This document shows, piece after piece, positions 1 to 4,868 of a stretch of DNA of 5,049 nt. Source of the stretch: Anaerolineae bacterium (lineage in GTDB: Bacteria > Chloroflexota > Anaerolineae > Aggregatilineales > Aggregatilineaceae). Made by a program: the position numbers and the translations under genes. The notes below the pieces were generated by a model. It ran no database searches. It saw only the letters and a program-made list of their open reading frames with translations, and was not told the origin of the DNA. The number at the start of each line of letters is the position of its first letter. The stretch's first letter is position 1. The stretch is taken from assembly GCA_020848665.1 (NCBI GenBank), contig JADLHR010000392.1, positions 1 through 5,049 on the forward strand, in the 5' to 3' direction.

Positions 1-142
1 AATCCGCTCCGTTGGCGGGGTGCTCTGCCAGCGGCTCGACCGGCTGCCCCTCGCGCGCGACATGCATCACGTCGCCGATGGTCAAATCCTGCCGGCCAAG
101 CGCCAGCGCGGTAGAAGCCTGGGAAAACGTGGAATGGGGCAA
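1..142 (-). CDS. N-terminal fragment of a probable histidine/aromatic amino acid ammonia-lyase (HAL/PAL family)
   Basis: Only the first 47 codons are in the window; the gene runs off the left edge. The frame opens at a TTG (bases 142-140) with an in-frame TAA three codons upstream. A GAGG (bases 156-153 on the minus strand) lies 10 bases before the TTG, which supports that start. Residues 15-36 read LGRQDLTIGDVMHVAREGQP, then VE. This matches the usual opening of the HAL/PAL/aminomutase family, where an 'LT.edv..VAr.g..VeL' segment precedes the catalytic core. Family members use an MIO cofactor made from an Ala-Ser-Gly triad to remove ammonia from histidine, phenylalanine or tyrosine. That triad lies beyond the window, so substrate and activity cannot be judged. 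The first 14 residues are a family-unlike, Ser/Thr-rich leader. The next possible start (GTG-ATG, about residue 26) would cut into the conserved segment, so I prefer the TTG. The family call is by remembered pattern only. Confidence 0.6.
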   Translation of the reverse strand, partial: MPHSTFSQASTALALGRQDLTIGDVMHVAREGQPVEPLAEHPANGAD

Positions 143-151
143 AGTCTTTTA

Positions 152-156
152 TCCTC
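152..156 (-). promoter_or_regulatory. Ribosome binding site deciding the TTG start of the ammonia-lyase homologue
   Basis: On the minus strand the sequence reads CGAGGATAAAAGACTTG. GAGGA sits 9 bases before the TTG codon, and an in-frame TAA lies between the two. Translation from further upstream in this frame is therefore excluded. Confidence 0.55.
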
Positions 157-180
157 GTAAAATCATACGCGCCGCCGGCT

Positions 181-198
181 AAAAAACGCCGTCCGGCG
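181..198 (-). terminator. Short terminator-like hairpin with a T6 tract on the minus strand
   Basis: On the minus strand CGCC-GGAC-GGCG forms a 4-bp GC stem with a 4-base loop, followed at once by TTTTTT (bases 186-181). The stem is short but the U-tract is perfect. It could end read-through from the upstream prs-like/hydrolase operon. Because it lies downstream of the TACAAT box and upstream of the TTG start, it could also act as a leader attenuator. A competing pairing of CGCCGG (bases 198-193) with CCGGCG just after the T-tract (bases 176-171) is possible. Confidence 0.35.
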
Positions 199-213
199 CC
201 CGCTGTGCGCTCT

Positions 214-219
214 ATTGTA
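214..219 (-). promoter_or_regulatory. Possible -10 element (TACAAT) upstream of the ammonia-lyase homologue
   Basis: The minus strand carries TACAAT, one mismatch from the sigma-70-type TATAAT, in otherwise very GC-rich DNA. It would start a transcript near base 207 with a leader of about 65 bases before the TTG. No good -35 hexamer is visible at 16-18 bases of spacing (CGGTAG at 17), so this is a half-supported promoter. Confidence 0.35.
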
Positions 220-298
220 GCGCATGTCCGGCCAGCCTACCGGCGCTGCGCCGATCACCACGATCTGGTCGCGCCAGCCGCTAACCGCTGGCTGCTTA

Positions 299-315
299 GA
301 GCGTGTTATGCACTT
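299..315 (+). repeat. Left terminal inverted repeat of the MITE-like element
   Basis: GAGCGTGTTATGCACTT pairs with the right repeat at 465-481 with two mismatches (CG against GC at positions 4-5). The flanking TA is at 297-298. Confidence 0.65.
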
Positions 316-345
316 GCGCGCCGGGTAAAGCCCCCCATCCCCCGG

Positions 346-373
346 CCCCTTGCCCCCAAAATGAGGGAAGGGG
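346..373. repeat. GC-rich hairpin inside the element (CCCCTTGCCC / GGGAAGGGG)
   Basis: CCCCTTGCCC (346-355) can pair with GGGAAGGGG (365-373) with one bulged G and a 9-base loop (CCAAAATGA). From memory, C-rich/G-rich hairpins of this kind are scattered through some Chloroflexota and cyanobacterial genomes, so this may be the core of a dispersed repeat. Another copy cannot be sought within this window. Confidence 0.45.
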
Positions 374-388
374 AGACCGCTCTGTTTT

Positions 389-415
389 TTCCTTCCCTCG
401 TTCCGGGGGAAGGAA
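389..415. repeat. Second hairpin inside the element (TTCCTTCCC / GGGAAGGAA)
   Basis: TTCCTTCCC (389-397) and GGGAAGGAA (407-415) form a perfect 9-bp stem with a 9-base loop. CCTTCCCTC (391-399) can instead pair with GAGGGAAGG (363-371), so the arms of the two hairpins compete. On a minus-strand transcript leaving the hydrolase gene, these structures would lie within about 115 bases of the stop codon. They could block 3' exonucleases or slow polymerase, although no long U-tract follows them in that direction. Confidence 0.45.
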
Positions 416-464
416 CCGACCGCAGGCCGGAAGGATGGGGGGATGGCCTGGAAACCAGACCACG

Positions 465-481
465 AAGTGCATAACAGCCTC
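465..481 (-). repeat. Right terminal inverted repeat of the MITE-like element
   Basis: AAGTGCATAACAGCCTC on the plus strand is the inverted partner of 299-315. Its terminal C, read as G on the minus strand, forms the third base of the hydrolase stop codon TAG together with the flanking TA at 482-483. Confidence 0.65.
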
Positions 482-1362
482 TAGTCCAGCGCGCGGTGCA
501 CCATGTCCAGCGCGTCGAGCGCGCCGAGATTGCGCACAGTGACGCCGTAGGCCAGGTGCTCCGCGTCGAACACGGCGGCGCGGCCATCCGGCGGGCCGTT
601 GAGGTGGACACCGTCCACGCCCAGGCCGTAATCGGGCAGCGGTTGCAGCGCGGCCCAGGTATCCCACAGCGGGATCGCGTACTCGGCGGCAAGATCGCGC
701 ACGATAGCGTTGAACTCGCGCACGCGAGCGTCACGCTCGGCGCTGAGCGGCTGGGGTGGGATCGTGCTCAGCACCGGGATCACGCCCCAGGCCAGGGACT
801 CGTCGAGGATGCGCGTCAGGTCGGCGCGGTAGCTGTCTGCCGTGCGGCCAGCAGCCACGTCGTTGGTTCCCAGCGTGATCAGCGCGACGCCGGGCCGCGC
901 CGTGCGATACTCGCAGGCCAGCGGCGTCTCGTCTGCCGCGCACGCGCCCGCGATATTCCGCGCCGGGTCGAGCACGTCGGCGGCCGTCCAGCCAACCGCG
1001 ACCGCCCACGACCACGCGCCAAACGATAGCTCGCCGCGCCCGTTCGGCCGCCTGAAGGCGTCGATTGTGGCGCGCAGCGCGCCATAGCTGCCCAGGTCAT
1101 AATCTCCGCGCGCAATCGGTTTGAGGAAACGGCTGTCCGCGCTGAGGCTGTCGCCCACCAGCGTAAAAACGCCCGGCAGATTGCCGCGCGCCTGTCCCTG
1201 GTGGTAAATCCCGCGCAGCCGGTCGCGCTGCGCCGGGCTGATCCAGCCGGTCATGCCGCTCACCTCGCTCGCGCCGGAATAACGATCCCACGCGAACACC
1301 AGCGCGGCGGCTCCGGCCAGCACGATCGCGATCGCCGCTCCCCGGCGCCATCGCCCGCGCAT
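481..1362 (-). CDS. Membrane-anchored SGNH/GDSL-family hydrolase
   Basis: This is an esterase/lipase/acetylhydrolase-type enzyme of the SGNH fold, predicted to be held on the outer face of the cytoplasmic membrane; the ester substrate is unknown. I start it at ATG 1362, giving 293 residues. The N-terminus is then MRGRWRRG followed by a 17-residue hydrophobic run (about residues 9-25), a textbook uncleaved signal anchor without a lipobox. SGNH blocks are in order: GDSL at 70-73 (nucleophile Ser72), GTND at 165-168 (block III, Asn167) and DGVH at 250-253 (block V, catalytic Asp250 and His253). Cys141 and Cys150 could form an extracytoplasmic disulfide. It lies 22 bases after the prs-like stop, so the two are probably co-transcribed. 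GTG 1365 is an equally possible start with a GAGG 11 bases before it. The open frame reaches back to GTG 1440, overlapping the prs-like gene, but that would bury the signal anchor. The C-terminus ends at the edge of the MITE-like element. Family assignment is firm; the substrate is not. Confidence 0.88.
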   Translation of the reverse strand: MRGRWRRGAAIAIVLAGAAALVFAWDRYSGASEVSGMTGWISPAQRDRLRGIYHQGQARGNLPGVFTLVGDSLSADSRFLKPIARGDYDLGSYGALRATIDAFRRPNGRGELSFGAWSWAVAVGWTAADVLDPARNIAGACAADETPLACEYRTARPGVALITLGTNDVAAGRTADSYRADLTRILDESLAWGVIPVLSTIPPQPLSAERDARVREFNAIVRDLAAEYAIPLWDTWAALQPLPDYGLGVDGVHLNGPPDGRAAVFDAEHLAYGVTVRNLGALDALDMVHRALD

Positions 1363-1384
1363 CACGCGCCTGACCGCCTCTGCT

Positions 1385-2377
1385 CTAACCGAACCAGCTT
1401 TCCGGCGGCATGTCTTCGGTCCAGAACGCGAACAGCTCACCCACCGAGCGGCCCTCGTGGTTGCAACGGATCGCCTCGCCGATCACCGGTGCGACCGATT
1501 CAATCTTCAGTTTGGGGATACCCTTGATCGCGTGCGGCGCGTAGACCGTATCGGTGCAGACGATCTCGTCTACGCACGGCAGATGGTTCAGCCGCGCGAT
1601 CGCGTTGCCGCTGAACAGCCCGTGTGTACAAGCCAGCGAGAAATGCTCGACGCCCTGATCCGACATCGCCTGCACGATCTCGAACATCGTGCTGCCGGTC
1701 GCGATCTCGTCGTCGATCACGATGGCGCGCTTGGCAGTTGGGCCGCCGCTGCCGAGGATGGTCGCGATCTCGACTTCGGCATCACCGAGCCGCACCTTGC
1801 TACCGACGGCGAGCGGCAACCGCAGCGCGTAGGCCAGCTTGGTCGCCTGCTTGGCGTAGCCGACATCCGGCGACACCACGACCGTATCTGCCAGGTCCTG
1901 CTTCTTGTAATGGTCCACGATCACGCGCAGCGCGGTGAGGTGGTCGAGCGGCACGTCGAAAAAGCCGTGCGTCTGCGCCGAATGCAGCGCCATCGCAATC
2001 GCGCGATCCGCGCCCGCTGTGACGATCAGGCGTGCGACCAGCTTGGCCGTGATCGAGATGCGCGGCGCGTCTTTTTTGTCGGAGCGCCCATATGAATAGT
2101 ACGGGATGACCGCCGTGACGCGCGCCGCATCGCCAGAGCGAGCGATGTCGAGCATCATCAACATCTGCATCATATGGCGGTGAACCGGGCTGGTGAGCGA
2201 CTGGACAATGTAAACGTCTTTATTCCGAACGCTTTCGCCAAGCTGGATGCGCAGCGTGCCGTTGCTAAAGCGCTCGATGCGCGTGGGGCGCAGCGGGACA
2301 CTCAGGTGCTCGCAGATGGCCCGCGCCAGCGGCTCGTTGGATGTCCCGGCAAAGATATAAGGACCTTCCGGGGTCAA
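1385..2377 (-). CDS. prs: Ribose-phosphate pyrophosphokinase (PRPP synthetase) homologue with atypical active-site residues
   Basis: Prs transfers pyrophosphate from ATP to ribose 5-phosphate, making PRPP for purine, pyrimidine, NAD, histidine and tryptophan synthesis in the cytoplasm. The 330 residues are near the family norm of about 315, with two tandem PRTase-like domains. Recognisable parts are the FSNGTLRIQL segment (37-46; usual FxDGE), VIPYYSYGRSDKK (90-102; catalytic flexible loop with a basic pair), ITAKLVA (109-115), LHSAQTHGFFDVPLDH (131-146), VVVSPDVG (166-173), the PRPP loop IDDEIATGST (221-230) and a THGLFSGNA stretch (251-259). Two changes stand out: the DLH metal-ligand motif reads ALH (Ala130), and the usual DDxxDTGGT loop reads DDEIATGST (Ala226, Ser229). 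His132, Asp141, Asp145 and Asp171 remain. The start is TTG 2377: a perfect AAGGAGG lies 6 bases upstream, and the nearby ATG at 2393 is in another frame. It is the first gene of a probable operon with the hydrolase. It may be a divergent paralogue rather than the housekeeping enzyme. Confidence 0.85.
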   Translation of the reverse strand: MTPEGPYIFAGTSNEPLARAICEHLSVPLRPTRIERFSNGTLRIQLGESVRNKDVYIVQSLTSPVHRHMMQMLMMLDIARSGDAARVTAVIPYYSYGRSDKKDAPRISITAKLVARLIVTAGADRAIAMALHSAQTHGFFDVPLDHLTALRVIVDHYKKQDLADTVVVSPDVGYAKQATKLAYALRLPLAVGSKVRLGDAEVEIATILGSGGPTAKRAIVIDDEIATGSTMFEIVQAMSDQGVEHFSLACTHGLFSGNAIARLNHLPCVDEIVCTDTVYAPHAIKGIPKLKIESVAPVIGEAIRCNHEGRSVGELFAFWTEDMPPESWFG

Positions 2378-2383
2378 GCTCGA

Positions 2384-2390
2384 CCTCCTT
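2384..2390 (-). promoter_or_regulatory. Strong ribosome binding site deciding the TTG start of the prs-like gene
   Basis: The minus strand reads AAGGAGG, then six bases (TCGAGC), then TTG. This is a near-ideal Shine-Dalgarno sequence. It overlaps an out-of-frame ATG at 2393-2391 that a naive start choice might pick. Confidence 0.75.
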
Positions 2391-2422
2391 CATTCCGGCC
2401 GGCAGGTGGAAAGCACCACTCT

Positions 2423-2450
2423 ACTTTACCGCTACTACCCAGTCGCGCAA
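2423..2450 (-). promoter_or_regulatory. Candidate promoter of the prs-like/hydrolase operon
   Basis: On the minus strand TTGCGC (2450-2445) and TAAAGT (2428-2423) are separated by 16 bases, a moderate match to the sigma-70-type pattern. It would start a transcript near base 2416 with a leader of about 40 bases before the TTG. It is the best minus-strand pair I see in this intergenic region. Confidence 0.35.
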
Positions 2451-2451
2451 C

Positions 2452-2475
2452 CTTACGTTTCGGCTTACGCTCCGG
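2452..2475 (+). repeat. 12-bp tandem repeat in the divergent intergenic region
   Basis: CTTACGTTTCGG (2452-2463) is followed directly by CTTACGCTCCGG (2464-2475), matching at 10 of 12 positions. The 10-mer CGGCTTACGC (2461-2470) recurs at 2540-2549, just downstream of the plus-strand -10 box. The placement beside the candidate minus-strand -35 would suit an operator shared by the two divergent units, but no regulator is known. Confidence 0.4.
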
Positions 2476-2521
2476 CGCTTAACCGTGTGATTCAGAATAG
2501 CACGCTTGGCACCAGCCGGGC

Positions 2522-2527
2522 TATAAT
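2522..2527 (+). promoter_or_regulatory. -10 box (TATAAT) for the acetyltransferase genes
   Basis: A perfect TATAAT lies in GC-rich DNA 44 bases before the ATG at 2572, giving a transcript start near 2534. The -35 position (AGCACG at 17 bases spacing) is a poor match, so the promoter may be activator-dependent or rely mainly on its -10. Confidence 0.55.
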
Positions 2528-2560
2528 GCGCGGCAGGAACGGCTTACGCACGCCGCGCGT

Positions 2561-2567
2561 AGGGAGG
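2561..2567 (+). promoter_or_regulatory. Ribosome binding site of the first acetyltransferase homologue
   Basis: AGGGAGG ends four bases before ATG 2572. The spacing is slightly short but the match is strong, and it fixes the start of the gene. Confidence 0.6.
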
Positions 2568-2571
2568 CTAC

Positions 2572-3855
2572 ATGCCACACGGGGTCCGCCCTTTGCGCTG
2601 GCCCGACGATCACGCCGCGCTCGCCGCGCACTTCCGCCAGGCGCATGGGCCAGGCGAAGATGAGCTGCTCAGCGCGTGGTATGGCACCCTGCCCGGCTTC
2701 GACCCGCGCAACAGCTTCGTGATTGAAAACGAGGACGGCGCGATCACCGCTCACGCCATGCTCGTCCCGCGCCAGTTTCAGATCGGCGCCAGCATGCTGC
2801 CAGCCGCCGAGATCGCCGTGCTGGATACGCCGGACGATCCCGCGCAGCGCGATCTGCAACACGCGCTGTTCGAGGCCCTACACGCGCGCATGACCGAGCG
2901 AGGCGACGCGCTCGGTCTGCTGCTGGGATCGTCCGACGTGGGCGACACCTGGCAATACGAGTATGCAGTCGGGTTGTACCTGACCAGCTTCGAATCCGGC
3001 ATTGCGACCGAGGCGCTGCTCAAGGCGGGGCGCTGGGACCCGGCGCACAGCTACGAGCGCCGCACAGCCGACCGGCTCGGCATCTGCCGCCAGCCGGTGA
3101 CAGTCCGCCGCTACTACAGCAGCGATCTGCCGGAAGTCGCGGCGCTCTACGCCGCTGAAAGCGCGCGCGGGCATTACGTCGTGGCGCGTGACGAGGCGAT
3201 CTGGGCCTGGCAGCTCGACTATCTGGCCCGGATTGGTCGCTACGAGCCGGACGATTTTCTGGTGGCGGAAAACGAGGGGCGCGTCGTCGCCTATGCCCGG
3301 CTGGTGACGCAGGGGCCTGTCAACTGGTTTCTCGAGCGTGACGCGGCCACGTTTGGCGTAGTCGAGGCGGCGGGCGACGATCCCGACGGAATCGAGGCAC
3401 TGCTGGCCGCCATCGGGCACACCGCGCTGGCCTTTGACGCAGGGCGGATCGGCCTCTACATCCACCCGCAGAGCGCGTTAATGCGGCACGCGCTGGCGCG
3501 CGGCGCCTGCCAGCGCGCCTTCACCGGGGCGGGGCTGGTGCGCCTGCACGATCTGGGCGAGGCGCTCGACCGGCTGCACCCGGCGCTGGAGCAGCGCCGC
3601 CTGAGCAGCCCCTACGCCGCGCGCGCCTACCATCTGGTCGTGCGCACCGAAACCGATGAGGGCGAGGTTTTTCTGGGTATGGGCGAGCCGGAAGTGGTCG
3701 AGCTGGAAGCGCCCTCCACCGTCGTCACGCGCCTGATCACCGGCTGGTACGGGTTGGATCACCTGACGACCGGCTATCATGAGCGGTACGGGCCGCTGCT
3801 GCGCGCGCTCTTTCCCCAGGGCGATCCCCGGATCGCGCTGGCTGATTTGCTGTGA
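2572..3855 (+). CDS. Large two-domain GNAT-family acetyltransferase homologue, possibly Eis-like
   Basis: The product has 427 residues and no signal peptide. Residues about 5-165 read as one GNAT-like domain. A second starts anew at VTVRRYYSSDLPEVAALY (177-194), the typical beta-strand/helix opening of a GNAT fold, and runs to about 335. A C-terminal region (about 350-427) ends with a VVTRLITGWYGLDHL segment (384-398) and a leucine-rich tail. This order, tandem GNAT domains plus a C-terminal domain in about 400 residues, is that of the Eis aminoglycoside/protein N-acetyltransferase family, whose C-terminal part is sterol-carrier-like. The canonical acetyl-CoA pyrophosphate loop (Q/RxxGxG/A) is not seen in either domain. 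The corresponding part of domain 1 (about 80-100) reads AEIAVLDTPDDPAQRDLQHAL. Catalysis is therefore uncertain, and it may bind acyl-CoA weakly or act structurally. It is the first gene of a probable pair with the acetyltransferase homologue 53 bases downstream. The GNAT-like call is fairly sure; the Eis link and substrate are inference. Confidence 0.7.
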   Translation: MPHGVRPLRWPDDHAALAAHFRQAHGPGEDELLSAWYGTLPGFDPRNSFVIENEDGAITAHAMLVPRQFQIGASMLPAAEIAVLDTPDDPAQRDLQHALFEALHARMTERGDALGLLLGSSDVGDTWQYEYAVGLYLTSFESGIATEALLKAGRWDPAHSYERRTADRLGICRQPVTVRRYYSSDLPEVAALYAAESARGHYVVARDEAIWAWQLDYLARIGRYEPDDFLVAENEGRVVAYARLVTQGPVNWFLERDAATFGVVEAAGDDPDGIEALLAAIGHTALAFDAGRIGLYIHPQSALMRHALARGACQRAFTGAGLVRLHDLGEALDRLHPALEQRRLSSPYAARAYHLVVRTETDEGEVFLGMGEPEVVELEAPSTVVTRLITGWYGLDHLTTGYHERYGPLLRALFPQGDPRIALADLL

Positions 3856-3908
3856 AATTCGTTGCACAATCCACGAGGACCGGATCAACCCATCCGCAGG
3901 AGCCTGGT

Positions 3909-4853
3909 ATGTCTCAGATCACGGTACGGCAAGCCAACCTGGCCGATTCCGCCGCCATTACCGCGCTGACGACGGCGAATGTTTTAGCCTGGACGCGGCG
4001 CGGCTCCGATGGCGAGCCGGTCGCGGCGGAGTATGAGGACCTGACGCTCTTTGAGCGCTGGCAGAACGCCGGACCCTGGGCCAGCGTCGAAATGTGCGCG
4101 GTCCACATCGCCAACCTGCTGCGCGGCAGCGACGGGATCCCGCTGGTGGCTGAGATCGGCGGGCGAGTCGGCGCTGAAGCCGAAATCTATATTGGCCGCG
4201 AGCCGGAGCCATTCGGCCACCACATTAATATCGCCCGACTGATTGTTGACCCGGAGTTTGACGAGATCGGGCTGGGGAGCGCGCTGCTGACCTACATCCA
4301 GCAGATCGCCGAGGCCATCCGCTGCAAGCGCGTGACGGTCGCCAACGCCGCGCCCGAAGCCGCGCTCTACGAGCATCACCGCTTCACCCGCGCCCACACC
4401 GGGCAGCGCGTCGTCTTCAAGGCGCAAGAAGGGCGCGTGTTCTATAAAGCGTCCGAGCTGACGACCTTCGATCCGCGCCAGATCGACGGCTGGCATATGC
4501 CGCTGGGGCGCTATCAGAACGCCCGTCAGGAATGGGACCGGATGCCGCCCGGTTTCTGGAACAGCGTCCCGGAGATCGTTGAGATCGAGACGGCGCGCCT
4601 GCACCTGACCGTCACCGGCCAGGAAGCCTACGCGCTGTTGCAGCAGGACCGCGACCAGCCGCAGCGCGTCCATGCCTTTATCTGGTCGCGCCGCCCGATC
4701 AGCCCGCTGCTGGTTATGGCCCTGCGCGACTGGGCAACGCATCACGACTACGAGGAGCTGTTCACCTTCGCGTGGGACCACGTCCTCGCGCAGATCGACG
4801 CCGAACCTGCGCCGCAGCCGCACACCCAGCACCTCTACGCAGTGGCGCTGTGA
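3909..4853 (+). CDS. GNAT-family N-acetyltransferase with an extra C-terminal half
   Basis: This is a predicted cytoplasmic acetyl-CoA-dependent acyltransferase of 314 residues. The first half is a good GNAT domain. It has the opening ITVRQANLADSAAITALT (4-21), the strand IARLIVDPEFDE (108-119) and the acetyl-CoA loop IGLGSAL (120-126). The end of the domain reads NAAPEAALYEHHRFTR (146-161), the usual motif B in which Tyr154 could be the general acid. The usual Q/R of the loop is Asp118. Residues about 185-314 form a second, degenerate half, probably the remains of another GNAT-like domain. I chose ATG 3909 because AGGAG (3898-3902) lies six bases before it and the GNAT fold begins at once. 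The frame also opens at GTG 3852, overlapping the previous stop codon as GTGA, but that start lacks a ribosome site and adds an unrelated 19-residue leader. It follows the first acetyltransferase homologue by 53 bases and is probably co-transcribed with it. The acceptor substrate is unknown. Confidence 0.8.
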   Translation: MSQITVRQANLADSAAITALTTANVLAWTRRGSDGEPVAAEYEDLTLFERWQNAGPWASVEMCAVHIANLLRGSDGIPLVAEIGGRVGAEAEIYIGREPEPFGHHINIARLIVDPEFDEIGLGSALLTYIQQIAEAIRCKRVTVANAAPEAALYEHHRFTRAHTGQRVVFKAQEGRVFYKASELTTFDPRQIDGWHMPLGRYQNARQEWDRMPPGFWNSVPEIVEIETARLHLTVTGQEAYALLQQDRDQPQRVHAFIWSRRPISPLLVMALRDWATHHDYEELFTFAWDHVLAQIDAEPAPQPHTQHLYAVAL

Positions 4854-4868
4854 GCGTCGCTGCGTTTT
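4839..4868 (+). terminator. Intrinsic terminator overlapping the stop codon of the second acetyltransferase gene
   Basis: GCAGTGGCGC (4839-4848) pairs with GCGTCGCTGC (4854-4863) in a 10-bp stem with two G-U wobbles and a 5-base loop. TTTT follows at 4865-4868. The loop TGTGA contains the TGA stop codon (4851-4853). The tract is short, so efficiency may be moderate. On the opposite strand no U-tract follows, so it acts only on the plus-strand unit. It sits in the 13-base gap between two convergent genes. Confidence 0.5.

Larger units (their letters stand above)
299..481. mobile_element. 183-bp MITE-like element with terminal inverted repeats and TA target duplication
   Basis: The ends are 17-base imperfect inverted repeats. 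The left is GAGCGTGTTATGCACTT (299-315). The reverse complement of the right (465-481) is GAGGCTGTTATGCACTT, so 15 of 17 bases match, including an unbroken 12-base TGTTATGCACTT. The dinucleotide TA lies directly outside each end (297-298 and 482-483). IS630/Tc1-mariner transposases duplicate TA, and their short non-autonomous derivatives (MITEs) have this structure. The interior has no credible gene; it is C- or G-rich and folds into at least two hairpins. The right end abuts the hydrolase gene and supplies the last base of its stop codon. Classification as IS630-type is inferred from the TA and the terminal repeats; no transposase is present. Confidence 0.6.
2378..2571. other. Divergent intergenic region
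   Basis: These 194 bases separate the minus-strand prs-like operon from the plus-strand acetyltransferase pair. They hold both ribosome sites, the candidate minus-strand promoter, the plus-strand TATAAT box and the 12-bp tandem repeat. I see no small gene or RNA in them. The stretch 2481-2505 is the least GC-rich part and has no clear motif of its own. Confidence 0.6.

Noticed and set aside
273..292. Hairpin GCCAGC/GCTGGC as the original terminator of the hydrolase operon
   Set aside because: The stem is only 6 bp and no U-tract follows in the minus direction, so it cannot be called an intrinsic terminator.
205..474. Several open frames of 79-142 codons across the MITE-like region on both strands
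   Set aside because: They overlap one another, cross the element's boundaries, have low-complexity Pro/Gly/Arg-rich products and lack ribosome sites; the region is better explained as a structured repeat.
1363..1440. Longer hydrolase start at GTG 1440, inside the prs-like gene
   Set aside because: It would put 26 extra residues before a typical basic-hydrophobic signal anchor and overlap the prs-like gene by 56 bases; ATG 1362 or GTG 1365 is more natural.
2507..2520. GG-N10-GC spacing (TTGGCACC...GGGC) resembling a sigma-54 -24/-12 promoter before the first acetyltransferase gene
   Set aside because: The -12 part does not resemble TTGCA, the pattern is frequent by chance in GC-rich DNA, and a perfect TATAAT immediately downstream explains the promoter better.
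3852..3908. Upstream GTG start for the second acetyltransferase, overlapping the previous stop as GTGA
   Set aside because: There is no Shine-Dalgarno sequence before it, and the 19 extra residues precede the normal GNAT opening. ATG 3909 has AGGAG at six bases.
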